Part shown: one piece after another, positions 17,991 to 26,271 of the stretch
Layout of the letters: every line of letters begins with the position of its first letter
How positions within the stretch are numbered: position 1 is the stretch's first letter
Virus record (IMG/VR): IMGVR_UViG_3300044637_001164
Location: 1 to 37,603 of that record
From: a virus
Reading direction: 5' to 3' (one strand)
Length of the DNA stretch: 37,603 nucleotides
Program-made: the position numbers and the translations under genes
The notes under the pieces: generated by a model
Told to the model about the DNA's origin: nothing
The model's database searches: none
The model's input: only the letters and a program-made list of their open reading frames with translations

Positions 17991-18395
17991 TTAATTGTTT
18001 TTGTTGCTTGCTTTTTCTACGTGATTCGGATCAATCTTGTTAAGCCCGTCCGCAATACCTTTACCTAATGGTTCAAACTTACCTAATTTCTTGTTATCTC
18101 CCAAATTATCGGAGATAGTTTCTTTAGGATTTCCAAATTTTTCTGAAGAGTCTTTTTTAATTAAAGTTTTATCGGCGAATAGAGCTATCATAACTCCTCC
18201 ATGCTGGTCTCCTGCAATTGAAAATGCCTTACATCTACTCTCCATTCTATTGTACTGTCTAACAACTTTTTTAAGTTGAAAGGTTAGTAAGAATAAAAGT
18301 ATTGATGCAAAGTAAAATAATAGAGTTGCAATCCATAAAGGAATACCTATTAGTATTATACCAAGTATAGCTATTATATGGATTCCAAACCACAT
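17991..18395 (-). CDS. Small membrane protein, unknown function
   Basis: The 134-residue protein has a hydrophobic N-terminal part of about 40 residues that can form two closely spaced transmembrane helices (FGIHIIAILGIILIGIPLWI, then TLLFYFASILLFLLTFQL), followed by a basic stretch and a hydrophilic, Lys/Asp-rich C-terminal region that should be cytoplasmic. It starts one base after the stop of the gene upstream. The location among head/fibre genes, well before the lysis cassette, makes its role uncertain; an alternative holin or a membrane factor of assembly are both possible. Confidence 0.65.
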   Translation of the reverse strand: MWFGIHIIAILGIILIGIPLWIATLLFYFASILLFLLTFQLKKVVRQYNRMESRCKAFSIAGDQHGGVMIALFADKTLIKKDSSEKFGNPKETISDNLGDNKKLGKFEPLGKGIADGLNKIDPNHVEKASNKNN

Positions 18396-18396
18396 A

Positions 18397-18726
18397 TTAT
18401 ATCACGTTTTCAACAGTTAGCCCTAGTGCTTCTAAGTTTCCTTTTATAAAAGCATATAGCAATGTGAAATAATCTTCAAGTTTCATTTGATAATCAAGAG
18501 GAGTTCCTGTACTCACTATTGTATATACGTAAGGAATCTGCACATCACACTGATTATCTGTGTAAGACGCATTTCTTTCTGCTTGATTTTTAAAAGCTGT
18601 TATTATTATTTTAATATCACCTGCCTTTGTGGTTTCAGTTCTATCAATAACAATGTAAGCTTCGTTAGTAGAAGATGGAATTAGCCCTTTTTTAATTCCT
18701 ATTGTTGATGTTATTTTTAATGCCAT
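18397..18726 (-). CDS. Small protein of unknown function, probably virion-associated
   Basis: A 109-residue protein with beta-like N-terminal half (MALKITSTIGIKKGLIPSST, AYIVIDRTE) and a helical C-terminal part (LEDYFTLLYAFIKGNLEALG). No membrane segment or known motif is seen. It is 19 nt from the fibre-like gene upstream and one base before the membrane protein. The size and small-domain fold suggest a structural accessory protein; no family recognised. Confidence 0.65.
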   Translation of the reverse strand: MALKITSTIGIKKGLIPSSTNEAYIVIDRTETTKAGDIKIIITAFKNQAERNASYTDNQCDVQIPYVYTIVSTGTPLDYQMKLEDYFTLLYAFIKGNLEALGLTVENVI

Positions 18727-18745
18727 TTTATTTTAGTTTAAATTA

Positions 18746-19864
18746 TTATGCCCAAGCCGCTCCATTATAACAAGATATAGCACCTAAAGTAGTGTCGTAA
18801 ACACACAAACCTGCTCTTGGAGAACCTATAGCGTTCTTTTGCGCTGTTGTCATTGTAGGAAGACCTAATCCTTTTGATGTGCTTTGAATATCTAATAATG
18901 CTGATGCGTGTGCTGTTGTACCTCCTATTGTCACAGGGTCTATGAAGTAGCTGTAATTTCCTGCATAGAATACTATCTTATTATCTACACCACTTCTAAG
19001 TCTTATGTAAGCTTGTGTTCCCGACTGAATATCCGCTAAAATTATATTGTTTCCTGCTGCGTTTAATACTTGCAATCCAGCATTTGCCCCTTTACAAACA
19101 AACCACCCGTATTTTCCGTCCACAGTTGCATATTCTGCTCCCGCTCCACCTTGAATACTAAACACAGAGTCACGAGGATTGAATGTTGCAAAATTAGCAC
19201 TACCTCTCTTAATATAGAATTGGTCTGTTAAAGCAGAATCTAAATAAATTGTAGGACGAATAAAATTTGTAGTGCTTCCTAAATCAATAGCGTTATCCCC
19301 CATCAATTTAAGTAAGTTGCCACCTCCGAAGTTATCAAACTCCAGGTATTGATTTGCTGTAGCTCCTGTTGGCAATGTGTACGTTCTTGCATTTGAAGTT
19401 TGAGGGAGATTCGAATTTCCTAAGTTTGAAGACGAACTCGATGTTTCGGACCAGTTAGAATCTGTTTGACCAGGAGCATCAACAACAGCTCTAATCCAGT
19501 CGCCATCAGAAACACTTCTCGTGCCAACTAAAGCAGAAACACCCGCACCTAGTCCAGTTATCTGCCAGATATCACCTTTAAGTATTGCGCCTGCTGTTCC
19601 ACTGCCATCAGTAGCAGGATAACTGCCTGCAGGAGTGAAATTACCTCTGTCATCTAACAAACCAACTACAGCAGTGTTTATCTGTGTTTGAGTTTTACTT
19701 GCTGACCAAATATCGGCTGATGTTGAGCCGCTGTCATTAATTATAGTGCTCGAATCTATCTGTGAGCCAGGAATCTTCCCGCTACCATCTAAAGAAGCTA
19801 CACCATTAGCTACACCTAGCTCTGACCTGTGAAGGTCATTTCTGATAATAATAGTCTCGCTCAT
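18746..19864 (-). CDS. Phage fibre protein (head or tail fibre)
   Basis: The 372-residue protein has an N-terminal segment typical for phage fibres (GVASLDGSGKIPGSQID, a common bridge to the fibre shaft), a Gly/Ser-rich middle with LKGDIWQITGLGAG and SVSDGDWIRAVVDAPGQTDSNWSE, which is a widespread fibre module, and a C-terminal end with PRAGLCVYDTTLGAISCYNGAAWA, also widespread at fibre ends. It is beta-rich with no signal peptide. As it follows the capsid genes at short distance it could be a head fibre, as known in crAss-like phages, or a tail fibre. Family by motif; location on the virion inferred. Confidence 0.8.
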   Translation of the reverse strand: MSETIIIRNDLHRSELGVANGVASLDGSGKIPGSQIDSSTIINDSGSTSADIWSASKTQTQINTAVVGLLDDRGNFTPAGSYPATDGSGTAGAILKGDIWQITGLGAGVSALVGTRSVSDGDWIRAVVDAPGQTDSNWSETSSSSSNLGNSNLPQTSNARTYTLPTGATANQYLEFDNFGGGNLLKLMGDNAIDLGSTTNFIRPTIYLDSALTDQFYIKRGSANFATFNPRDSVFSIQGGAGAEYATVDGKYGWFVCKGANAGLQVLNAAGNNIILADIQSGTQAYIRLRSGVDNKIVFYAGNYSYFIDPVTIGGTTAHASALLDIQSTSKGLGLPTMTTAQKNAIGSPRAGLCVYDTTLGAISCYNGAAWA

Positions 19865-19866
19865 AA

Positions 19867-20277
19867 TTAAGCAGTAGTTATAGTTACTTTAGCAGCTCCA
19901 TTGACAGCGCTCCAAAGACCAGTTAAAATTCCATTGTAATCCTTAACAATCAAAAGGTCGCCTGGAAGCAACTTATAGCTGTAATCAGATAAAGTTGCTC
20001 CAGAGCCTTCTTTAACGTACAAGTCAGCTGTACTAGCGTTGAATATTTTCGCTGCAATTCTTGCTGTATTTGAGGCGGCAAGAGTTTGTACTGCCATTGA
20101 GCTAGCTACAGAACTAACAACCGATGTAGAGCCAATTCCAGCAGCCCCAAAACTAACTGGGTCTCCATCAGGATTTACTACTAATACCGCTCTAACATTC
20201 TTACCGTCCATTGCCTTCGTCCCAGCTAAGGGATTTACAGCCGGGTCCATAAATGGTTGTTTCGTTGTGTTTGCCAT
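19867..20277 (-). CDS. Small beta-rich virion protein (capsid decoration or fibre-base type)
   Basis: The 136-residue protein has an N-terminal Pro/Gly-rich arm (residues 1-30) and a beta domain with ASNTARIAAKIFNAS, LYVKEGSGA and YKLLPGDLLIVKDYNGIL ending GLWSAVNGAAKVTITTA. This pattern, with a strand pair, a PGD turn and the final G-x-W-x-x-x-N-G-x-A, is common in small phage proteins that sit near head fibres. It is only 2 nt from the fibre gene that follows, so a role as its base or partner is plausible. Function inferred. Confidence 0.7.
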   Translation of the reverse strand: MANTTKQPFMDPAVNPLAGTKAMDGKNVRAVLVVNPDGDPVSFGAAGIGSTSVVSSVASSMAVQTLAASNTARIAAKIFNASTADLYVKEGSGATLSDYSYKLLPGDLLIVKDYNGILTGLWSAVNGAAKVTITTA

Positions 20278-20283
20278 TTTAAT

Positions 20284-20979
20284 CTATTTTTTGTTTTTTA
20301 ACTTCTCTTTTACTGCAGCAGCTAAACCTTCTTTTCTTCCAAGGCTTTCAATAGCTTTTGCTTCTGTATTTCCTATGGTCTCGTTTTCGAAAGTGTATAA
20401 GAAACCTTTCTTCAAGATAACTCCCTCGTTAAAGGCAATATTGAATAATCCAACATACGACATGTCTGGAGATTCGGCTGCTTTTAAGAAGTCTTTAGGA
20501 GCTGTTCTTGCGTAATCAGACACGGCATTCATTTGTACTTCTGAGTCCTCATCAAAACACCCAATGTACGCAGCCATATTTTTTAAGGCTTCTCCTTTCA
20601 AATCCATAGCCATATTCTCAGCCTTTAATCGCTCTTTCTTTTCGTCAAGCGCGATACCAGCATCTCTCTTAGGGTCAAATTCAAAGAACGCTCCCTGATC
20701 AGCGTCGCAAGCAGGGCTTCCGGTGCACATCGGATGATTTATCAAGAAATCAACATACGACGTCCCTAAAATATCTTTTTTGTTAGCAGGGAAAGAAATA
20801 GTTCTTTTTCCTGCTGGCCACTTAAAAGTGACATAAATTTCTTTGTCTCCTTGTTTTGAGACTAATAGCTTTCTTACCTCGCCTTTAGCGTCATTGTAGA
20901 TAGCTCTAAATTGGAACATTGCATCCCTTGGTGCATGAAGAACAAACTTTGCTTCTTTCTTTAAATTTACTTGTGCCAT
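20284..20979 (-). CDS. Head-associated protein of unknown function
   Basis: The 231-residue protein opens with a beta segment (MAQVNLKKEAKFVLHAPRDA), has a central Cys-containing loop (CTGSPACDADQGAFFEFD) that might bind a metal, and a helical, charged C-terminal half ending in a Lys-rich tail. It follows the major capsid gene but is separated from it by a strong terminator, so it should be expressed at a lower level than the capsid. An auxiliary capsid or head-completion role is possible. No known family recognised. Confidence 0.65.
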   Translation of the reverse strand: MAQVNLKKEAKFVLHAPRDAMFQFRAIYNDAKGEVRKLLVSKQGDKEIYVTFKWPAGKRTISFPANKKDILGTSYVDFLINHPMCTGSPACDADQGAFFEFDPKRDAGIALDEKKERLKAENMAMDLKGEALKNMAAYIGCFDEDSEVQMNAVSDYARTAPKDFLKAAESPDMSYVGLFNIAFNEGVILKKGFLYTFENETIGNTEAKAIESLGRKEGLAAAVKEKLKNKK

Positions 20980-21015
20980 GTGATTTTGATTTATGTTACT
21001 TGATTATTAATAAAG

Positions 21016-21048
21016 AAAAGGGGAGAGATTTCGAGCCTCTCCCCTTTT
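21016..21048 (-). terminator. Strong intrinsic terminator after the major capsid gene
   Basis: On the minus strand a perfect 12-bp inverted repeat with 9-nt loop (AAAAGGGGAGAG with CTCTCCCCTTTT) lies 6 nt after the capsid stop codon and is followed by a short U-rich stretch. The stem is flanked by A and U tracts, so it can also work on the plus strand. Placed behind the capsid gene it should give a high capsid:downstream mRNA ratio. Confidence 0.88.
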
Positions 21049-21053
21049 AAATT

Positions 21054-22400
21054 CTAGCCTATTGCGTATAACAAACCATGTTTGTTTTTACCTCTCATTT
21101 CAACAGAAATGTCGCTTAACAAGTGAGTTGTTTTTCCGTCTTTACCATTAGCAACTTTAGCACCGTCTCCCATCATTCCGTCTTCAGTTTTCAAAATGAA
21201 TTTTCTTTGCATTTTATCCAATTCTTTGTATTTCAAAGAAATGTATTTTTTACCTCTTTCACCACCCATGTTGAACCACGCAGAGAAATTGCTGTAATTT
21301 TTCTTAGTAGCTGTAGCAGTTGAAGTATGAGGCAATGTTTGACCGTCATCAAAAGTTGGGTAGTGAACAAACATTACTGTAGTGTCCATAAATTTGTAAC
21401 CAGCTAATGAGATACCAACCATGTTAGCGCTTCCGAAAGAACCGTAAGTAATGCCGCCACTTAATGCGTAAGGTTGTAACGCTGTGTGAGCGTCAGACAA
21501 GAACTCAGCACCACAGAATACAACATACTCAGTAGCTCCAGAAGAGATTTTCAATGCAGTGATATGATCTTTAATATCTTGCTCAGTCACGGCACCAGTG
21601 TAAGTAGTGGTCACGCCGCCAGCAGCAGTAGTGATGATACCTTCACAAGTCTGCGCGTCTGTACCTACAGCAGATAATTGACCGAATACAATCGCGTTCT
21701 CTCTATCTTTAGAGAACTCATCTAATTCAATCATTTCTTGCTCGTAAGCCCAAGACTTATCTTTGAAGTATGTTTTGTTAGTCAAAGCTTTACCAGAAAT
21801 ATAAATACTTCTACGTAATGTTTGAATAACATTATATCTTTCATTTGGTAAATACAAACGACCTTTAGGAGCATCAGAATACTCACCAAAAGAGTTCGCG
21901 ATATGACCGATTTTTTCGGCAGCAGTGATGTTACCAACACCCCAGTTTGTACCATCAGCTTTAGTCAAAGTGATTGTTTGGAAACCCCCTGAAGCACCAA
22001 CTGCAGATACGCGAGCTAAAACTCCAGTCTCAGTTAATACTTGGTCGCCTACGATGTAGTAACCATCAGAACCAGAGACAACAGCGATGTCAGTGGTTAC
22101 TGTAATTGTAGCAGAACCGGTTGCAGATACTGCAGATGCAGTTGCTCCTTTACGTGTTCTAGCCATTTCTGACCAAGAAAAAACGTCTTGTCCTACCGCT
22201 TCGTATCTACCAATACGCTCAAGAATAGCCGTAGCTAAATACTGAGGAAATTGATAAGATAAAAAGTCTGAATGTTCTGGTGATAAAATACCAGATGCGA
22301 AAATGTAATTGTCAGCTTCTCTAGCTACGGTTACATTTCCTTGTTTAGCTGCAACAGCCGCTTGGCTTACTGAGCTTGTACTTGGATTACCAAATGCCAT
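21054..22400 (-). CDS. Major capsid protein (crAss-like type)
   Basis: The 448-residue protein has the length and style of crAss-like capsid proteins. Motifs near the N-terminus (residues 28-75: NYIFASGILSPEHSDFLSYQ, ILERIGRYEAVGQDVFSW) are those of the N-arm and E-loop region. A Gly/Ser/Val-rich beta insertion occupies about residues 85-155. The C-terminal part (about 370-448) has KYISLKYKELDKMQRKFILK and SVEMRGKNKHGLLYAIG. It follows a scaffold-like gene and precedes a strong terminator, as expected for the most abundant virion protein. The stop is TAG. Confidence 0.88.
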   Translation of the reverse strand: MAFGNPSTSSVSQAAVAAKQGNVTVAREADNYIFASGILSPEHSDFLSYQFPQYLATAILERIGRYEAVGQDVFSWSEMARTRKGATASAVSATGSATITVTTDIAVVSGSDGYYIVGDQVLTETGVLARVSAVGASGGFQTITLTKADGTNWGVGNITAAEKIGHIANSFGEYSDAPKGRLYLPNERYNVIQTLRRSIYISGKALTNKTYFKDKSWAYEQEMIELDEFSKDRENAIVFGQLSAVGTDAQTCEGIITTAAGGVTTTYTGAVTEQDIKDHITALKISSGATEYVVFCGAEFLSDAHTALQPYALSGGITYGSFGSANMVGISLAGYKFMDTTVMFVHYPTFDDGQTLPHTSTATATKKNYSNFSAWFNMGGERGKKYISLKYKELDKMQRKFILKTEDGMMGDGAKVANGKDGKTTHLLSDISVEMRGKNKHGLLYAIG

Positions 22401-22428
22401 GATTTTTGAATTTTAAATTAAACAGTTT

Positions 22429-23562
22429 TTATTGAGGGCCATTTTGTTTTAGGTTTGCCATTAGCCCGTCAAGTGGCGAACCTTTTTCTTCAATTTTTGG
22501 ATTAGCCATGTTTCCATTCGTTCTCAACTTCGTGTTGGTTCTCTCGTTAAGGACTTCCTTCACTCCTTGATTCTTGAACTTTGTCATGTTAACATTCATA
22601 ATCTCCTTAATGTTCTTAATCAAGAAAGCGGCCTCCACCATACCTTTAGGATTTACGTTGCCATCTTTGTCGAAGAAAATACTATTAAGGAAATTTTGAC
22701 TTGTGATGTCATTGAACATATCTTTTCTTTTAGAAGGAGTCAGCTTCACTCCGTAAAGTGAGTCTGTCTTATCTAGAGATTCCTTAATAGAGTTGTCAAG
22801 CTTTTGCTTTTTAGCAGCGGCTTCGGCGAACAATCGCTGTTTTTCCGCTTGCTGTTGGGCTTTTAGCTCTGCTCTAATCTTGGAACCTTTAAGCTTGATA
22901 TCCGAAGGGTTAACTGATTCTAAGTACTTTTGCACTTCCTCAGCGTCGCCATTGAATGCCGGCTTTAATTCTAGTTCTACTAAAAGAGTTTGATCGTCAA
23001 TCAAATCATAGTTCGTTTCACTAATCTGTAAGAACGTCTTCCAGTCCCCTCCGCTCTGAGCCAATTCATTAGCTTTCTGAATCTCCTCGTTTGCGTAAGG
23101 ACTTTTTTCACTGATTTTCGAAAGAGAAGCGTGAGCCTCATCTCTCTCAGATTTAAGCTTTTCTATAGAAGATTTGATTTCATTTAGGTCTTTGCCTTCT
23201 ATTCCAAGAGACTTACTCAAGGTTTCATAGTTGACTTGTCCTAAATCTTCAACAACTTCCGTAGAAGGGCTTTCATCCTCCCACCAGGGTTTTTTGTCAG
23301 GGTCTTCACCTTCAGCACTTGACTGTTCATCGGCTTGACCTGAATCGGCAGCATTGCTACTCTCTGATTCATTTGTTGACTCTTCGGTCCCACTGTTTAA
23401 TTCTAAAGAACTTTCATCTTGGTCATCGGTATTTATATTTTCTGCGCTCTGAGATTCAACTTCCTGATTTACAGGATGCTCAACAGCTCTTTGCTGCATT
23501 AAACTGTCAATTACCGGATTTTCTGATTGCTTGTTTTGAGTTGCTTGTGTATTGTCTTGCAT
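22429..23562 (-). CDS. Probable scaffolding protein
   Basis: The 377-residue protein is highly acidic in the first 120 residues (runs of Glu/Asp/Ser/Gln, DQDESSLELNSGTEES), then has long helical, coiled-coil-like regions with Lys/Glu/Ala/Gln (about 130-300), and a Lys/Asn-rich basic C-terminus ending in Pro-Gln. This acidic, helical layout directly before the capsid gene is typical for phage scaffolding proteins, which fill the procapsid and leave before DNA enters. No protease motif is seen. The assignment is by composition and gene order. Confidence 0.75.
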   Translation of the reverse strand: MQDNTQATQNKQSENPVIDSLMQQRAVEHPVNQEVESQSAENINTDDQDESSLELNSGTEESTNESESSNAADSGQADEQSSAEGEDPDKKPWWEDESPSTEVVEDLGQVNYETLSKSLGIEGKDLNEIKSSIEKLKSERDEAHASLSKISEKSPYANEEIQKANELAQSGGDWKTFLQISETNYDLIDDQTLLVELELKPAFNGDAEEVQKYLESVNPSDIKLKGSKIRAELKAQQQAEKQRLFAEAAAKKQKLDNSIKESLDKTDSLYGVKLTPSKRKDMFNDITSQNFLNSIFFDKDGNVNPKGMVEAAFLIKNIKEIMNVNMTKFKNQGVKEVLNERTNTKLRTNGNMANPKIEEKGSPLDGLMANLKQNGPQ

Positions 23563-23606
23563 GACGTTTACGTGTTAAAATTAATAAATTTTCAATTGTT
23601 ACCTAT

Positions 23607-23622
23607 TTTTTTTTAAAAAAAA
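23607..23622. other. Perfect A/T palindrome (T8A8)
   Basis: Eight T bases followed by eight A bases sit just before the 125-residue gene's stop in the short gap to the scaffold-like gene. It could form a weak U-tract hairpin or a bent DNA segment. It is too A/T-rich to be called a terminator with confidence. Confidence 0.4.
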
Positions 23623-24000
23623 TTATTTTCCTGCTCTTTTTTCTTTTAGACGAGCTTGAAAAGCATCTACGATAGACATGTCTGTCTCAGTGTTTGACTT
23701 AACATGAGCCACGGTAGTTGTTGCATCCTTCTTAACAATCACATCGCTTTGCGCCGCCTCTACTGACACATCAATAGCTTCTTTTATCGATTCTACATTT
23801 CCTGGCTCCTGAACGTCAACACCTAAAACTGATTGAGATTTAGCTTTTTTTGCAGCCTTTTCAATTCCTTTATTTACTTCATCTTCCTTTAAGATGTTGA
23901 TGATTTCTTCTTTAAGTTTAGCGGTTGAAATATCAATGCCTTTTTTGTCGGCGTACGCTTTCAACTCTGGTTTACTCATTTTTTCAAATTCCTTTGCCAT
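23623..24000 (-). CDS. Small protein with N-terminal Rho-N/HeH-type motif
   Basis: The 125-residue protein begins with a helix-extension-helix-like segment (KMSKPELKAYADKKGIDIS, then KLKEEIINILKED), the pattern of Rho-N/HeH/SAP-like nucleic-acid-binding motifs that are common in phage head genes. The rest is Lys/Ala/Glu/Val-rich and probably unfolded or helical. It lies between portal and scaffold genes, suggesting a head-assembly or internal head protein that may touch DNA. Role inferred. Confidence 0.68.
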   Translation of the reverse strand: MAKEFEKMSKPELKAYADKKGIDISTAKLKEEIINILKEDEVNKGIEKAAKKAKSQSVLGVDVQEPGNVESIKEAIDVSVEAAQSDVIVKKDATTTVAHVKSNTETDMSIVDAFQARLKEKRAGK

Positions 24001-24010
24001 ATATTATTAA

Positions 24011-26188
24011 TTAAGAGTTTGTGATACTTATTCTTTCTTGCATTGCTAGCTTCTCTAATTCCTGCTGGTGCTTTTGCTGCTGAAGAGTCATTTTGTTTTG
24101 ACTATTTAACTGAGACTGTTGATTTAGTCTTTGACCTTTCAATTGTTCGTCTATTTGTTTAGACTGCATTTGTTGTTGTGCGGCGGCTTGCTGTGCTTGT
24201 TGCTGCATCATCATTTGTTGCTGCTGCATTTGTTGCTCGGCTTGCTGTCTATCTCTTTCTCTTTTCTTGATTGCTCTCTTTAATCTTCTAATTCCAAGGT
24301 CCGGGTCATTCTCCCTGATCAAGTCAAGCGCGTCTTCAATCTCTATTTTCTGAGCGTTGAGTGCGTTATTTATCATATTCGTGAACTGCTGCTTATCATT
24401 AAATAGAGGAGGTGTCATCTCTATAAAAGTGCCGTAGTCGTGAAGAGATAAATCTATATCCGCATTAATGAAGTCGATTCCTACATCTCCAATAATAGGA
24501 GCATACACTTCTTTATCGGTCCACGATATTTTAACTAGGCCAGCTAAATCATTCATTACGTTTTGAGAAAACTCTCTGAACGACTCGTGTAGTGTCTCTG
24601 TGGATAATTGGGAAGAGGCGATTGCTGCTTGAGTAACACCTACAGCTTGATTCGCGCTCTCGATAACACCTTGTCTAGCTCCGTTTATACCGGTGATCTC
24701 TTCCATCTCTCTATCAAACATCTGTGAGACGGCAATATACTGACTCAATGTTTGACTTACAGTTAAATCAAACTCACTAAAAGGCTGACCAGGAATATGT
24801 ATTCCATTTTGTTTAGAGTTCACAATGGCGATACCTGCAGTTTTCAGGTAGTATAATGCATCTTCAATATTCCATCCATCTGGCAACATCGAGATGTCAT
24901 AAGTAAAGCCTTTAGCTCCAGCTCTATTCAATGCTAATTGCATGTTATAGAGAGCCATATTCTTAGAGTCCTGAAGACCTTCCATTAATTGAACCTTACT
25001 TATTGTTCTAGCATTAACGAAGTTGTGACAAAGCGCATTGTAAGATGATTTTGTTTCATACATGTCATCTACGCTACACGGCATATTTTCTCTTACTCCC
25101 CAGTCTCTCATTACTTTTCCAGCAATAAGAGTTCCTTTTCTCCAAATCTTAACCTCTTTTTGAACTATGTCGTCACCTTTAGCGGTATCTTTAACTTTCT
25201 TGAAATGCTCTGTGCCATATTTGTCTACAGACTTTCTTCTCTTCATTTTCTTGTGGTCCTGGAACTCTCCAGAAAACACCATGACCTTTAAATCATTACC
25301 GGTTCCTGTTACGAAACTTAATGATGAGTCTCCAATTTTCTGAGATATGCCTAGCAGCCCAAGATTATTTCCAAACGCGTCGCCATTCGTTTTGATGTCT
25401 TCTATCTCATCCTTAGTCAATCTAAATGCTTGAACAGCTTCTGAAAGCGGCATATACTCGATGTGTCCGAAGTAAGTAGCGTCTGAAAGGAAGTCATCCG
25501 TAGCAGACGTGTCGATAACCATGTATCTTGGATCAATTTTTTTATAAGTAGGAAGACCATCGATTATAGATGTTTTAGTGAAACATCTCCCGGAAATCAA
25601 TAAATCCCTAAATAGGGATAACCTTACTCCTTGCCACTTGTATTTCTTAATCAAGTATTTGAGGGCGGCAGTCATTACTCTCTCTGAGACATCTTTCCAA
25701 TCATGAGTTAAATAATCTTCAAGTTCGTCTTCTGTTTCAGGTAAGTTTTTTGTCCCGGCTGTAGGCATTCCTGAAATCTGCTCCAACTCTTCCAAGTCTT
25801 GACGGATATTCATTTTGCCCAACATCTCGTATTTCTTATCAAGCTTGGCTGATTTAGATTCTTTATCTATAGAAGAAACTCTAATGTCAAATCCTTTTGC
25901 GGATAACTCGCCGAGCAATGTATCTACTTTAACTCTAATTTTATTGTAATTAATCCATACCGCAGGAAGCGTGTCTCCAGATTCGGATGTTTGCAGGAAG
26001 TCATAAGCGTCGGTGCCTTGTGTTCCATCGTAATAATCATACGATTGCTGCATACAAGTGTAAGCGACGTCATATCTGCCGTCGATAGCCTTGCCTATTA
26101 TTCCTAATAAGAAATCCTTATGCCATTGTTCGTTTTTTTCCTTTTCTGATACTTCTGTATCTGGGAAAGGAGAACTGAATCTTCCCAT
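24011..26188 (-). CDS. Portal protein (crAss-like type)
   Basis: The 725-residue protein has the features of large podoviral portals: an N-terminal part with YDYYDGTQGTDAYDF and WINYNKIRVKVDTLLGEL, a central wing/stem region with residues NMPCSVDDMYETKSSYNALC and KNMALYNMQLALNRAG, and a C-terminal region very rich in Gln (about 640-710) followed by EKLAMQERISITNS. The portal ring forms the gate for DNA packaging and ejection. It directly follows TerL. A strong Bacteroidetes promoter lies in the gap upstream, so this gene begins the main head transcript. Family by pattern and order. Confidence 0.9.
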   Translation of the reverse strand: MGRFSSPFPDTEVSEKEKNEQWHKDFLLGIIGKAIDGRYDVAYTCMQQSYDYYDGTQGTDAYDFLQTSESGDTLPAVWINYNKIRVKVDTLLGELSAKGFDIRVSSIDKESKSAKLDKKYEMLGKMNIRQDLEELEQISGMPTAGTKNLPETEDELEDYLTHDWKDVSERVMTAALKYLIKKYKWQGVRLSLFRDLLISGRCFTKTSIIDGLPTYKKIDPRYMVIDTSATDDFLSDATYFGHIEYMPLSEAVQAFRLTKDEIEDIKTNGDAFGNNLGLLGISQKIGDSSLSFVTGTGNDLKVMVFSGEFQDHKKMKRRKSVDKYGTEHFKKVKDTAKGDDIVQKEVKIWRKGTLIAGKVMRDWGVRENMPCSVDDMYETKSSYNALCHNFVNARTISKVQLMEGLQDSKNMALYNMQLALNRAGAKGFTYDISMLPDGWNIEDALYYLKTAGIAIVNSKQNGIHIPGQPFSEFDLTVSQTLSQYIAVSQMFDREMEEITGINGARQGVIESANQAVGVTQAAIASSQLSTETLHESFREFSQNVMNDLAGLVKISWTDKEVYAPIIGDVGIDFINADIDLSLHDYGTFIEMTPPLFNDKQQFTNMINNALNAQKIEIEDALDLIRENDPDLGIRRLKRAIKKRERDRQQAEQQMQQQQMMMQQQAQQAAAQQQMQSKQIDEQLKGQRLNQQSQLNSQNKMTLQQQKHQQELEKLAMQERISITNS

Positions 26189-26241
26189 TCTTATTGTTTT
26201 ACCTATGCAACGTCGATGTTACAAATTTTTACTAAACAAAA

Positions 26242-26271
26242 CAAATCTACGAATTAAAAATATAAAAACAA
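26242..26271 (-). promoter_or_regulatory. Bacteroidetes-type promoter upstream of the portal gene
   Basis: On the minus strand a TTG (26271-26269) and a TAGATTTG (26249-26242) are separated by exactly 19 bases. This matches the Bacteroidetes consensus TTG-N17-23-TAnnTTTG. Transcription should begin near 26235, leaving a leader of roughly 45 nt before the portal ATG at 26188. It overlaps the end of the TerL gene by its -33 element. It supports a Bacteroidetes host. Confidence 0.8.
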
